DNA from: an uncultured Pelagibacteraceae bacterium
GTDB lineage: Bacteria; Pseudomonadota; Alphaproteobacteria; Pelagibacterales; Pelagibacteraceae
Reading direction: 5' to 3'
Length of the DNA stretch: 36,402 nt
NCBI GenBank assembly: GCA_902571975.1
Contig: CACGED010000013.1
Span: 1-36,402, forward strand
Shown: positions 21,459-30,976 of the stretch, in pieces
Layout: each line of letters begins with the position of its first letter
Position numbering within the stretch: position 1 is the stretch's first letter
Program-made: the position numbers and the translations under genes
Notes under the pieces: generated by a model
What the model was told of the DNA's origin: nothing
Databases searched by the model: none
Seen by the model: the letters and a program-made list of their open reading frames with translations, nothing else

Positions 21459-22781
21459 TTATTTTATTACTAGTATTGACCTTAATCTATATTTTAGCAA
21501 AATATAAAAAAACAAAAAATTTAAATATATACCACTTGTATATCTAAATCTTTCTTGTTCTTGATTATTAATTAGTGTGCCGACACTTAATATATATAAG
21601 TGCATCATAAAAATACATATGGAAGCTTTTTTGAAACTTTTTTTGTCCTCAATTCTAAAAAAATAATTTAATAAAATTAAATAATAAATCATAAAAAATA
21701 AATTTATAAATATTTTTTTAATTTTCCATAAAAAATCGTTTTTTTTCAAATTTTTAAATATATCAAAATAATCATTGAATTTAATTGGAGGTTGAAAATA
21801 CTCAAAAGAAAAACGATTATGAGATGCTAATAAAACTCTAAACCTATATAATAAATAGTTAGAAAAATTATTTTGAATTTCATCAATAGAATATTTCAAG
21901 CAGTATTTACTTTTATCTAAGGCCTGTAAAGAATTTTGAACGTGGTTTTCAATTAGTAAGATAGGATGTTTAGGTTTTTTGTTACCTACATAAACTTGAC
22001 TTAAATTACTATAATTACATTGTCTCTCTAAATCTTTATTCCAAAAAACTAAAACTGACATATTTTTTCCCAAACCACTACCATTTGCAAATAAATCAAA
22101 TTCAATTTTATTTTTTATTGAAGGTGATAGAGAAATTAAAAAAAAAATAATTGATATTATTAATGATTTAATACTAAATTTTTTTTTTGAGTATGTAATT
22201 AAACAAAATACAAATAAAATAAATATCGGATGAAATAAAGGCCAAGTAAGTGTTAAAATTAATAACAAAGAAAATAATGTATATTCATACTTCCTTTTAT
22301 TAGTTTCAAATAATAAATAAAAATTAAAGAATAATAAAAAAAATATAAAACATGAAAAATGGTTATATAGAGGAAAATTTTCGTAGAATATTAGCGATGG
22401 ATTAAAAATTATTAATGATAATCCAGCGATAAAAATCTTTTTATCTAAATTTAATTTTATACTTAAATTATATATTATATACATCATTCCAATTGAAAAA
22501 AGCCAGTGCATATAGACTAATATGTGTTTGGCAAAAACGTACTGTGGGCCTAAAATTTTAACGATTGATCCTATAAAAGTATTCCAAAATGGGGGCTGAT
22601 AATGAAAATAATAAATTGATCCTAAAAAGTCTTCTCTTAGAATATTTAAGTTTACAATTTGATAAAAATTATCAAAATCTTTTGATAGAATTCCTTTTTG
22701 TTGAAGAAAAAGTCTTATCAATAGGAATAATAAAATCGATAAGTAAAAAAAGTTCCTATTACTTATATCAAATATCCTCAT
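21459..22781 (-). CDS. Multi-TM glycosyltransferase-like protein (GT-C type candidate)
   Basis: The 440-residue protein is mostly hydrophobic, with about ten to twelve helices. After helix one it has ILSKDFDNFYQIVN (DFD around residues 35-37) in the place where GT-C enzymes (GT39/ArnT-like) carry an acidic motif, then FHYQPPFWNTFIG, similar to the HPPL.. segment of those enzymes. HILVYMHWLFSIGM and NPSLIFYENFPLYNHF also fit. Such enzymes move sugars from lipid carriers to lipids or proteins at the periplasmic face. It stands alone between the variable block and yajQ, with no sugar-nucleotide genes nearby. The exact family is uncertain. Confidence 0.65.
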   Translation of the reverse strand: MRIFDISNRNFFYLSILLFLLIRLFLQQKGILSKDFDNFYQIVNLNILREDFLGSIYYFHYQPPFWNTFIGSIVKILGPQYVFAKHILVYMHWLFSIGMMYIIYNLSIKLNLDKKIFIAGLSLIIFNPSLIFYENFPLYNHFSCFIFFLLFFNFYLLFETNKRKYEYTLFSLLLILTLTWPLFHPIFILFVFCLITYSKKKFSIKSLIISIIFFLISLSPSIKNKIEFDLFANGSGLGKNMSVLVFWNKDLERQCNYSNLSQVYVGNKKPKHPILLIENHVQNSLQALDKSKYCLKYSIDEIQNNFSNYLLYRFRVLLASHNRFSFEYFQPPIKFNDYFDIFKNLKKNDFLWKIKKIFINLFFMIYYLILLNYFFRIEDKKSFKKASICIFMMHLYILSVGTLINNQEQERFRYTSGIYLNFLFFYILLKYRLRSILVIK

Positions 22782-22797
22782 ATAGTTAATAATTTAA

Positions 22798-23283
22798 TTA
22801 ATCTCTAAAGTTTATAAATTCAATTGGAAGCCCTATATCTATAGCTTCTATTGCAGATATTGCTTCCTGAAGGTCATCTCTTTTTTTTCCTTGCGCTCTT
22901 AATTCTTCGCCTTGAATTTTAATTTGGATTTTAAGTTTAAGTTTTTTTATATCAGCAATAATCTTCTTAGCATTTTCTTGGCTAATACCCTCTGCTAATT
23001 CACATACTTGCCTGATAGTTCCACCAGCTGCACCTTCTGAATTTTTTATAATTATTATTCTTGGATCTACTTTTCTTCTTATAAGATGAACTTGCAGCAA
23101 TTCATTTACTTGTTTTAATTTTAATTCATCTGGCGCTATAGTAGTTATTATTTTATCTTTTCTCTCAATTGAAATATTAAGTCCCTTAAAATCATATCGG
23201 TTAGCAATTTCTCTTAAACAATTTGCAAGAGCATTGTCAAATTCTTGATAATTTATTTTACTTATTACATCAAATGAAGGCAT
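22798..23283 (-). CDS. yajQ: YajQ-family nucleotide-binding protein
   Basis: The 161-residue protein begins MPSFDVISKINYQEFDNALA and continues REIANRYDFKGLN, the YajQ/UPF0234 signature. KVDPRIIIIKNSEGAAGGTIRQ and VRVTGKKRDDLQ-like IQGEELRAQGKKRDDLQEAI complete it. The fold is two RNP-like domains; Xanthomonas and Pseudomonas relatives bind cyclic di-GMP and influence transcription, while others bind nucleic acid. Length and motifs are normal. It diverges from the D-2-hydroxyacid dehydrogenase gene across about 97 bases. Confidence 0.95.
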   Translation of the reverse strand: MPSFDVISKINYQEFDNALANCLREIANRYDFKGLNISIERKDKIITTIAPDELKLKQVNELLQVHLIRRKVDPRIIIIKNSEGAAGGTIRQVCELAEGISQENAKKIIADIKKLKLKIQIKIQGEELRAQGKKRDDLQEAISAIEAIDIGLPIEFINFRD

Positions 23284-23340
23284 AATTTTAATATTCTATA
23301 TAATATTACATTTTTTTATGAGAACAACCTTCTTTAATCA

Positions 23341-23370
23341 TTGTTATAATTTTTAAAATTTTAGTATATT
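23341..23370 (+). promoter_or_regulatory. Predicted promoter of the 2-hydroxyacid dehydrogenase
   Basis: TTGTTA (23341-23346) and TATATT (23365-23370) are separated by 18 bases. The ATG at 23381 begins only ten bases after the -10 box, so the message would have a leader of just a few bases. No Shine-Dalgarno is present, consistent with leaderless translation. Confidence 0.45.
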
Positions 23371-23380
23371 TTAATTTTAA

Positions 23381-24406
23381 ATGTACAAAGGGAAAATTAA
23401 AATTCATATAAGAAATAATCACTGGAAAAAAGGTTCTTTGCCTTGTGATTTAGAAGGTGAAAAAAATAGTAGTGTTCCAAAAGAATTATTTGTGAATTTT
23501 CTCAATAAATATTCAGATATAAAAGATAAGATTTCATACATAGTTGATTGGGATGATGATAATTGGAAATCTTCAATGAAAGATGCAGATATTTTGCTTA
23601 CATGGAATTTTCCTACAAATAATCTAATTAAAATTGCACCAAATTTAAAATGGATACATATTGTGTCAGCGGGTGTTAATCATCTTTATCCATTTAATTG
23701 GCTTAAAAAAGATTTAATTTTAACGAATAGTAGTGGAATACATTCTAAAAAAGCAGGTGAATTTGGATTAATGAGTATTTTGATGCTTCAAAATCATATG
23801 ACAAGAATAATTACTAATCAAAAAAAAAAAGAGTTTGTAACTTTATTAAGTAACCCAATTGATAGTAAAAAAGTTGTAGTGGTAGGCACTGGATCATTAG
23901 GTGGGTCAATGATTAAACATATCAGCCCATTAGGAGCAAAAGTTATAGGAGTTAATAGAAGGGGTAGAGCAGTTGAAGGTTGTTCAAAAGTTATAACATT
24001 TAATAGGATTGATGAAGTCATGCCTGAGGCTGATTTTCTTTATTTAGCTGTTCCAGAAACAAACGAAACAAAAGGGTTAATAAATAAGAAAAGATTAGAT
24101 GTTCTTAAAGCTACGTGTGGAATTGTTAATATTGGTCGCCAATCTGTGATGGATTATGAGCATCTAAGAAAAAAACTAAAAAAAAATGAAATTGCTGGAG
24201 CTATTTTAGATGTTTTTTCAGAAGAGCCCATAAACAGAAATTCTAAATTTTGGGATACGCCAAATTTAATAATTACACCTCATATATCTTCAGATAGCAA
24301 AGGAAATTATATTGAAATGGTTTTAGAAAAGTTTTTTCAGAATTTAATACTATTTATTGATAAAAAAGATTTACATAATCAAGTCGATCCTAAATTAGGT
24401 TATTGA
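23381..24406 (+). CDS. D-2-hydroxyacid dehydrogenase family protein
   Basis: The 341-residue protein has the NAD(P) motif VVVVGTGSLGGSM and, after strand two, NRRGR, whose arginines favour NADP(H). The three catalytic residues are in place: Arg in VNIGRQSVMD, Glu in DVFSEEPIN, and His in ITPHISSD. LKWIHIVSAGVNHL is the expected substrate-side block. Likely reactions are the interconversion of 2-keto acids such as glyoxylate or hydroxypyruvate with 2-hydroxy acids; the sequence does not say which. Its stop is immediately followed by the stop of the convergent Gfo/Idh gene, with no bases between. Confidence 0.88.
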   Translation: MYKGKIKIHIRNNHWKKGSLPCDLEGEKNSSVPKELFVNFLNKYSDIKDKISYIVDWDDDNWKSSMKDADILLTWNFPTNNLIKIAPNLKWIHIVSAGVNHLYPFNWLKKDLILTNSSGIHSKKAGEFGLMSILMLQNHMTRIITNQKKKEFVTLLSNPIDSKKVVVVGTGSLGGSMIKHISPLGAKVIGVNRRGRAVEGCSKVITFNRIDEVMPEADFLYLAVPETNETKGLINKKRLDVLKATCGIVNIGRQSVMDYEHLRKKLKKNEIAGAILDVFSEEPINRNSKFWDTPNLIITPHISSDSKGNYIEMVLEKFFQNLILFIDKKDLHNQVDPKLGY

Positions 24407-25480
24407 TTATTTTGGTACCCAGGAACTGTACAAAGGATTGTCATTAGTAATTGGAAGTTTGATACTTTTATTTTGTCTTGATGAACTGTAAACAGCGGTT
24501 ACAAATTCTAAAGATTTTCTAGCATCCAATAAAGTTACTTCATCACTAACTTTTCCATCAAGTTTGTTGGCTATTTCATCAAACATTCCTGCATACCATG
24601 ATTTAGGTTTTTCGACTTTTGACAATACTTCATCAATTTGACTTTGTGTAATAGTAGCTCTAGGTAAAAATATCCATTCATCGTCAGCTGGATTATAAGG
24701 CTTATCTGGAGATGCTCCCGACTCTACAGTCAGTCCATCAAAACAGAATTTTAGTCTACTGGTATCATTTGCTGCACCAAGGGTTATTGAGCTAGTGACC
24801 AATGTTCCATCTTCCATTTCAATTGATAAAGATGCACAATCTTCAACTTCAATATCATTTACTCTCGTTGTTAATTTTGCAAATACATTTGAAACTGGTC
24901 CTAGTATCATACTCACTAGGTCATGAATATGTATAGAATGACTTAATATTGCCCCACCTTGTTCACCATCCCAAGTACCTCTCCAAGGTTTTGAATAATA
25001 ATCTTTTCCTCTATTCCAATGAGTCTCCAATGAGGCGATTAAAGGTTTTCCAGCAAGTCCTGACTTTATTAGTGCCTTAAATTTAGAAAACCCTAATCCA
25101 TACCTATATTGGAATACAGGAAAAATTATCTTTCCTGTTTCTTTACTAATATTTTCTAGCTCATCAATTTCTTTAAGACTTGAAACCAATGGTTTTTCGC
25201 AAATTATATGCTTTCCAGCTTCAAGAGATTTTTTGCACGCAGAAAAATGTAAATGGGGTGGAAGACAAATATCAATTATATCAATTTCCTTTACTTTTAA
25301 TACATCATCAAAGTTTAATGACATTTTAGTATCATTATTTGAAGCCAATATTTTATCTATTGCATCTCTAGTTAAACCACACAATGTATGAACATTAAAT
25401 CGGTCTGATACTTTTTGAAAATCTTCAAAATGTTTAGCTCCTATATTAGTTCCTATTATTGCTACCTGATATTTTTTCAT
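24407..25480 (-). CDS. Gfo/Idh/MocA-family oxidoreductase
   Basis: The 357-residue protein begins KYQVAIIGTNIGAKHFEDF, a Rossmann motif with GTNIGA in place of GxGxxG, and has the family EKP motif in HIICEKPLVSSLKEID. GGAILSHSIHIHDLVSMILGPVSNVFAKL contains the H..D pair typical of the active site. Members oxidise or epimerise sugars, inositols or related compounds with NAD(P). Its start overlaps the stop of the sister gene at 25477 (ATGA), so the two are translated together and may act on the same substrate. Confidence 0.88.
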   Translation of the reverse strand: MKKYQVAIIGTNIGAKHFEDFQKVSDRFNVHTLCGLTRDAIDKILASNNDTKMSLNFDDVLKVKEIDIIDICLPPHLHFSACKKSLEAGKHIICEKPLVSSLKEIDELENISKETGKIIFPVFQYRYGLGFSKFKALIKSGLAGKPLIASLETHWNRGKDYYSKPWRGTWDGEQGGAILSHSIHIHDLVSMILGPVSNVFAKLTTRVNDIEVEDCASLSIEMEDGTLVTSSITLGAANDTSRLKFCFDGLTVESGASPDKPYNPADDEWIFLPRATITQSQIDEVLSKVEKPKSWYAGMFDEIANKLDGKVSDEVTLLDARKSLEFVTAVYSSSRQNKSIKLPITNDNPLYSSWVPK

Positions 25481-26487
25481 TTTTTTTCAGCTAATTCTTG
25501 AGCTTTAATTGCTAATTCCATTGATAAGAAAGTCAGTTCTTGCGAACAAGCAGTATCAGTTCTATTTAAAACATCTTTAATTAAGTTAGCAAAGTAGGGG
25601 AGTTTTACATTTGAACAGTCAATATGTTTAACCTCATCATTATTTGCCAAAAATAGTTGATTCCCTCTTTCAGATTTTGCTAAATCTGTGTATTTTCTAA
25701 TTTCAATAAAACCTTTATCACCCAGGATAAATAACCTTCCATCTCCCCAAGTGGGAAGCGCATCAGGAGTAAACCAATCTAAACGAACATATCCATGACC
25801 ACCATTTCCAGTAAGATTAATTTCACCGAAATCTTGAAAACCAGCAAACTCTTTCCTAGTCGTATTTTCAACTAACGCATGATTTATTTTAGCTTCATTT
25901 GAATTTGTAAATACTAAAAATTGATGAATTTGATGTGAGCCTATATCTGTTATTATTCCACCATAACTATCACGATCATAAAACCAATCTGGTCTCTCAT
26001 AATTACCTTGTCTGTGGGGACCAGTACCAATTGTTTGTTTAACTTTACCGATTTTACCTTCAGCGACTAGCTCTTCAGCTTTTGTAACAGCGGCTACATG
26101 AAATCTTTCTGAAAAATTAATTGACCAAATTTTTCCTGTCTCCTTAATTGTTTGTTTTAGATTATTAAGTTGCTCAAGTGTTGTACATCCTGGTTTATCA
26201 ACCATAACATCTTTTCCAACTTTCATTGCGCCTATAGATAGATTTGCCCTATCTTTAGGAATGGATGAAATTAAAATCATATCAATTGTATCATCATTTA
26301 AAATATCACTTTTATTATCTACTCTTTTAATTTGAGGATATTTTTTATTAAATTCATCTAAAGTTAACGGAGAACCTTGTGTCCAAAAATAATTACAACT
26401 ACATCCTTCTTTAAGCATCTCATCAAGCATGTCGAAGATATGACCATGATCAATACCCAATACTCCAAGATTTATAGTTTTAGTCAT
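25477..26487 (-). CDS. Gfo/Idh/MocA-family oxidoreductase
   Basis: The 336-residue protein opens NLGVLGIDHGHIFDMLDEM, an unusual cofactor loop (GIDHGH). The EKP motif reads VDKPGCTT, with aspartate for glutamate. DWFYDRDSYGGIITDIGSHQIHQFL carries the expected GG.. D.G.H..D-like active-site stretch with histidine and aspartate. The changed cofactor loop and DKP suggest a separate subgroup from its neighbour, so the pair may do successive steps. It is the first of the two-gene unit and lies 41 bases after the MFS gene start side of the run, same direction. Confidence 0.85.
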   Translation of the reverse strand: MTKTINLGVLGIDHGHIFDMLDEMLKEGCSCNYFWTQGSPLTLDEFNKKYPQIKRVDNKSDILNDDTIDMILISSIPKDRANLSIGAMKVGKDVMVDKPGCTTLEQLNNLKQTIKETGKIWSINFSERFHVAAVTKAEELVAEGKIGKVKQTIGTGPHRQGNYERPDWFYDRDSYGGIITDIGSHQIHQFLVFTNSNEAKINHALVENTTRKEFAGFQDFGEINLTGNGGHGYVRLDWFTPDALPTWGDGRLFILGDKGFIEIRKYTDLAKSERGNQLFLANNDEVKHIDCSNVKLPYFANLIKDVLNRTDTACSQELTFLSMELAIKAQELAEKK

Positions 26488-26528
26488 AAACTATTTTAGC
26501 AGATTAAAAATTTAAAATAAGATTTTAA

Positions 26529-27848
26529 TTATTGGGAAGAGTTATTCTCTACAATAGCTGTTTCTTCAGTTCCTACTGGCTTTATCGGGTCTTCAATAGG
26601 TTCTGTTGCTGGATTAAGTTCTAAGCCAATAGGTGTAATTGTTGTAGGAAGTGGTGTGAATTGAGAGTCAGGGTTTTCAACAACCTCTCTAACTTTCATT
26701 CTGTAAACTCCATATGCTCCTATTAAACAGTGAAATATAATTAGAAATATAAAATAACCATTCTCTCCAATTAAATCCATAAACATAGAACATAAAAAAG
26801 GTCCACTAATTGCCCCCATTCCAAAGGTAAATTGTAAACCAGCACCTGCAGCTACAAATTTTTCTTTAGCTATAAAATCATTAGTGTGAGCAAATATTAA
26901 TGCAAACATTGGAAGACTAAAGAAAGCATACAAACCTGTAAAAATATAAAACCAAAACTTTGAGCTCGCTAAACCATCAGGTAAATGCATAGTACCCACT
27001 GAAAAAATTGCACATAACGCAAAGAAAGCCGAAGCAAAAGTAGAATATACTGTGACTGTTCTTCTGTCATAAATGTCTGATAGCTTACCAATCGGCCATT
27101 GTGAAACAGCACCAGAAATAGCAATTAAAAATGTTACAAAAGAAATTTCAAAAATACTAAAATTCATTGACGCTGCATAAACAGCAATTAAAGCAAACAT
27201 TGCAGAGTGACAAATTCCACATAAAAGTGCACTTACCATTCCAAAAGGAGATGCTTCATATAGTTCTTTAATTTTCATTCCTATAATCTTTTTAAACTTT
27301 GGTGGTTTTTTCTTAGTTAATAATATTGGAACAAGTGACAGGGACATGAATAAAGAAACAAGTATAAATGGCTGAAAATTTTCTGGCTTACTGAAGTTTA
27401 AAAAAAACATTCCAATCGCCATAGATCCGTAAAGAACAATCATATAAATTGATAAAACACTTCCTCTGTTTTTATTGCTTGCTCGGTCGTTTAGCCAGCT
27501 TTCTGCAATAGTATATAAACATACCATTGAGAAACCTGAAGCGATTCTTAATAGAAACCAAGTAAATGGATTGACAATTATAGAGTGTACTAAAACAACG
27601 ATAGAAGCAATTGATGCAAAAGCGGCAAATACTCTTATATGACCAACTCTTGAAACTAAAATCGGAACAGTTTTTGCTCCTATAAAATAGCCTACAAAAT
27701 AACCTGACAACATAAACCCAGTTGCTGTTAAGCTGAAACTTTCATGAACAGCCCTTACTCCAAGTAAAGAAACTTGAAAGCCATGAGCTATCATAATTAG
27801 ACCCATACCTGTGAATAATGCCCAGGAATTTTTAAGTATCTTTTCCAT
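26529..27848 (-). CDS. MFS transporter (YcaD-like)
   Basis: The 439-residue protein has twelve predicted helices; MIAHGFQVSLLGVRAVHESFSLTATGFMLSGYFVGYFIG covers helices one and two, and WLNDRASNKNRGSVLSIY and PIGKLSDIYDRRTVTVYS are the two MFS loop motifs (the latter like GxxxDrxdRR). The layout resembles the YcaD-like branch. A C-terminal tail of about 50 residues is rich in proline, threonine and glutamate (PLPTTITPIG, EPIEDPIKP) and should lie in the cytoplasm; such a tail is unusual. The substrate is unknown. It follows the DMT gene in the minus-strand run and precedes the Gfo/Idh pair. Confidence 0.87.
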   Translation of the reverse strand: MEKILKNSWALFTGMGLIMIAHGFQVSLLGVRAVHESFSLTATGFMLSGYFVGYFIGAKTVPILVSRVGHIRVFAAFASIASIVVLVHSIIVNPFTWFLLRIASGFSMVCLYTIAESWLNDRASNKNRGSVLSIYMIVLYGSMAIGMFFLNFSKPENFQPFILVSLFMSLSLVPILLTKKKPPKFKKIIGMKIKELYEASPFGMVSALLCGICHSAMFALIAVYAASMNFSIFEISFVTFLIAISGAVSQWPIGKLSDIYDRRTVTVYSTFASAFFALCAIFSVGTMHLPDGLASSKFWFYIFTGLYAFFSLPMFALIFAHTNDFIAKEKFVAAGAGLQFTFGMGAISGPFLCSMFMDLIGENGYFIFLIIFHCLIGAYGVYRMKVREVVENPDSQFTPLPTTITPIGLELNPATEPIEDPIKPVGTEETAIVENNSSQ

Positions 27849-27889
27849 AAATGCGCTATCTATGGATGATTTGATAGTAAATCAAGAAA

Positions 27890-28765
27890 TTAATTAATAA
27901 ATTTTTCAGGCTCTCTTAATTTAATAAATGAGTGGATGCCTAAAGTGATTATGATCACGGCACCTCCAATGATCGTCTCCAAAGTTGGTTGCTCTTTAAC
28001 AACTAACCAAACCCAAATTGGACCTATTATTGTTTCTAATAAGAAAAATAGATTTACTTCTTCTGCTGGTATGAATCTTGGTGCGATCGTTACCAAAACA
28101 AAAGGTAGGGCTACACAAATAATGCACATTATCGGTATGTAAATTTGATCAGTTCCAATTAAATTAAAGTTTTCAACAAAAAAGAAAGCAAATACTGCCA
28201 CTCCTAATTTACCCATTACAGCAGAAGGCAAAAGATCTCTGTCTTTAGCATATCGAATAAGAACTGCATTTACAGCCAATCCAGCAGCGGTAACAAATCC
28301 CATTATATTCCCAAAAAGATTACCAACTTGAAGTGAGTCATAAAAAATAAATAAAGCTGCTAAAAATGTGATAAAAATGGCAATCCAAGTCCCTTTACTA
28401 GGCATTTCTTTTAAGAATATTGCCCCAAGTATTGCAGAAAGCATTGGGGCTAAAGCAATCATAATCAACGTATTGGCTACGTTAGTATTTTGAATAGAGA
28501 CAATGAAAGTGATGTTACAAATAGAAAAGCTAATTGCGTAAAATATACCAACTGTACCAACTTTTAAAAAGGCATTAATAAAATTCTGCCTATAAAATAA
28601 TAGTAGTCCAAATAAGACTATAAAGAAAGGTATGGCTCCTCTATAAAAAAGCATTCCCCATGTTTCTATGTCTGAAAGCCTGATAAGTAATGAGTCTGGT
28701 GTAATGAACATTACAGCTACGAAGGCTAGTAATGAACCTTTCTTTTGATCTGATAATTTATTCAA
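27890..28765 (-). CDS. EamA/DMT-family membrane transporter
   Basis: This is a ten-helix DMT protein with the SIQNTNVANTLIMIALAPML motif, FLKEMPS and a LLETIIGPIWVWLVVKE end block, closely like the DMT proteins at 1038 and 16521. I place the start at the TTG at 28765-28763. It overlaps the gshB stop as TTGA and has GGAAAGG nine bases upstream (28781-28775), giving 291 residues. A TTG at 28783 would add six residues but destroys that arrangement. Co-translation with gshB suggests transport of a thiol, glutathione precursor or breakdown product, though this is only positional evidence. Confidence 0.85.
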   Translation of the reverse strand: MNKLSDQKKGSLLAFVAVMFITPDSLLIRLSDIETWGMLFYRGAIPFFIVLFGLLLFYRQNFINAFLKVGTVGIFYAISFSICNITFIVSIQNTNVANTLIMIALAPMLSAILGAIFLKEMPSKGTWIAIFITFLAALFIFYDSLQVGNLFGNIMGFVTAAGLAVNAVLIRYAKDRDLLPSAVMGKLGVAVFAFFFVENFNLIGTDQIYIPIMCIICVALPFVLVTIAPRFIPAEEVNLFFLLETIIGPIWVWLVVKEQPTLETIIGGAVIIITLGIHSFIKLREPEKFIN

Positions 28766-29688
28766 GCTTTTAAACCTTTCCAAAATATCTTTGCAAGATT
28801 GATTTTAGAAAGGTCATAGTATGTTTTTAATCCAGTAGGAGATGTAACATTAATATCTCCATTTAGTTTATGATCTATGAAGTCAATTCCAGCAAAATAA
28901 ATATTATCATTCTTTAATTTTTTTCCAATAATTTTTGAAATTTTTAATTCTTGTTTTGTAAGTTTAGTAAGCTTAGGTACAGCACCCTTACTCATATTAC
29001 TCAAATATGAACCTTTTTTAGGAACTCTTGAAATTGCACCACACACTTTACCATTAATAATAAAAACTCTTTTATCTCCTTTAGAAATATTTTTTAAAAA
29101 TTTTTGAAACATGGTATGGCCATTTTTATTTAAAAAATTTGTAATAAGTTTTTTATTAAACTTATTTTTAATGAGATGAATTTGATTACCTCCATATCCG
29201 TTAATAGGTTTCATAATCATACTTTTATTTTGTTTATAAAAATTCTTAACTTCTACGATATTATTTGAAAATAAAGTATTAGGCATAAATTTGATAAAAT
29301 GTTTTGAATACAATTTTTCTGATACATTTCTGATAGCAGTTGGATTATTTATTACCTTTACTTTTTTTAAGCTATCTAAAATAAGAGTAGTTATTAAATA
29401 TTCTGAATTAAACGGTGGATCCTGCCTAATTAAAATAAATTTAAGATTTTCAACGTCAATTTTTTGTTTTTTATAAATTTTATAAAATTTTTTTCTTTCA
29501 TAAGTAAATTTTACAAATACTCCATTTGCATATGTTTTATTTTTGATGATGGATAAGTTTGAGGGAGTATAATAAAATATTTTATATCCTAGTTTCTGAG
29601 CTTCATGAGCTAAAAATATTGATGTATCAGAAGATATATTAATTTTATCTAATTTATCGCCTTGTATGCCTATTATTTTATTTGTCAT
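28762..29688 (-). CDS. gshB: Glutathione synthetase
   Basis: The 308-residue ATP-grasp enzyme has the GshB hallmarks RQDPPFNSEYL, NNPTAIRNVSEKLY, MKPINGYGGNQIHLI (ATP loop) and INVTSPTGLKTY near the C-terminus. The last block is usually EINVTSPTC; here aspartate replaces the glutamate and glycine the cysteine. It joins gamma-glutamylcysteine with glycine using ATP. It overlaps gshA by 11 bases before and the DMT gene after. The sequence is more basic and divergent than E. coli GshB, but the gene order settles the call. Confidence 0.92.
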   Translation of the reverse strand: MTNKIIGIQGDKLDKINISSDTSIFLAHEAQKLGYKIFYYTPSNLSIIKNKTYANGVFVKFTYERKKFYKIYKKQKIDVENLKFILIRQDPPFNSEYLITTLILDSLKKVKVINNPTAIRNVSEKLYSKHFIKFMPNTLFSNNIVEVKNFYKQNKSMIMKPINGYGGNQIHLIKNKFNKKLITNFLNKNGHTMFQKFLKNISKGDKRVFIINGKVCGAISRVPKKGSYLSNMSKGAVPKLTKLTKQELKISKIIGKKLKNDNIYFAGIDFIDHKLNGDINVTSPTGLKTYYDLSKINLAKIFWKGLKA

Positions 29689-30967
29689 ATAAATCTTCTA
29701 AATTTTGAAATTTAGAGAATTTATTTATAACATGACTGGCCACTGTTTCTTTATTATTGATAATCTTATTTAGATGTTCCAAGTATTTAGTTTCGTTTGT
29801 ACCGCTTTTTCCAATAAAATCTCTCTTTTCTAAGCCTTTTTCAGCAATTTTTAACAAGTTAGATATCCAATAAATCATATCTTTACCCATTAAATTTGTA
29901 TCAAGTCCTTTCATTGGTGCATCTTTATACGCATTCAATAAATCTTTCTTTTCCCATTTTGAAATAAATTCTAATGCTTCGTCTAAATTACCGTATAAAA
30001 GACCAGTAAAAAAAGCAGGGCCAGCACAGATACAGTCCCAACCACAAGTATCCATAGATCTTAATTCGATATATTGTTTTAATCTATTCTCTGTAAATAT
30101 AGTACTTAAATGCAATCCAAGATCGTCATTACTTGGTAAAGATTTATTTATTTCTTGAATATTACCATTCATATAATCAGAAAATTTATAATTTTTTCCA
30201 GATAAATATTTATCATCTTTTTTTATAAACAGTATTGGATAATCCATTACAAAATCAGCATATTTTTCAAAATCAACATTTTCTAAAAAAATTTCTGGAA
30301 GACCACCTCTCGATGTTTCTTGCCATACTTTTGATCGATATGATAAATATTTACTGTCTTTTTTCTCAACAATTGATGAGTTTGCAAAAAGCGCAATACT
30401 TAATGGAACTAAACTATTAGCTAATTTAAATTTTTTTATAAAATCATTTTCAGAGGTGTAGTCTAGATTTAACTGTGTCCCAGATGTTCTATACATCATA
30501 TCTAAACTGAGCGACCCACCTTTAGGCATATCCTTTGTCATTACTTCATATCTTTTTTTAGGATTATTTGGAATTTCAGACAACTTAGATATTGGATCAA
30601 ATCCAGCACTTACTATTTTTAAATCTAATTTTTCAACAACTTGTTTAAGTTCAAACAAATAATTATTAGCTTCAGAGCAAACTTCATGAATATTATTTAA
30701 TTGAGCACCTGCAAGTTCAATTTGATTACCTGGTTCTAAAGTTATACTCTTATTATCTTTATTTAACGCTATAACATTCTCACCTTCATATAATGGTTTC
30801 CAACCAAATTCATATAAAATTTTGAAAATCTCTTTAATTGTAGAATAATTAATTCTTTTGTTATTCTTCTTATAGAAAAGGAACTTTTCGTGTTCAACGC
30901 CTATTTTAGAATTTATAAGCTCCTTAATTCCTAATTTAAAATGATCTATTATATTATCTTTATTCAT
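29678..30967 (-). CDS. gshA: Glutamate-cysteine ligase (plant/alphaproteobacterial type)
   Basis: The 429-residue protein is of the GCS2 family found in alphaproteobacteria and plants: IGVEHEKFLF near the start, ITLEPGNQIELAGAQLNNIHE, VSAGFDPI, MYRTSGTQLNLDY and RSKVWQETSRGGLPEIF. It forms gamma-glutamylcysteine from glutamate, cysteine and ATP, the first and controlled step of glutathione synthesis. It follows the YyaL-type gene by nine bases and overlaps gshB by 11. The product of pxpBC at the window's left end (glutamate from 5-oxoproline) is a substrate here, although the two units are 28 kb apart. Confidence 0.94.
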   Translation of the reverse strand: MNKDNIIDHFKLGIKELINSKIGVEHEKFLFYKKNNKRINYSTIKEIFKILYEFGWKPLYEGENVIALNKDNKSITLEPGNQIELAGAQLNNIHEVCSEANNYLFELKQVVEKLDLKIVSAGFDPISKLSEIPNNPKKRYEVMTKDMPKGGSLSLDMMYRTSGTQLNLDYTSENDFIKKFKLANSLVPLSIALFANSSIVEKKDSKYLSYRSKVWQETSRGGLPEIFLENVDFEKYADFVMDYPILFIKKDDKYLSGKNYKFSDYMNGNIQEINKSLPSNDDLGLHLSTIFTENRLKQYIELRSMDTCGWDCICAGPAFFTGLLYGNLDEALEFISKWEKKDLLNAYKDAPMKGLDTNLMGKDMIYWISNLLKIAEKGLEKRDFIGKSGTNETKYLEHLNKIINNKETVASHVINKFSKFQNLEDLYDK

Positions 30968-30976
30968 ATTAATGAT

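Noticed and set aside
27870..27885. Small hairpin GATTT-GATAGT-AAATC between the DMT and MFS genes
   Set aside because: A five-base stem of mainly A/T pairs is too weak to call a terminator or regulatory element.
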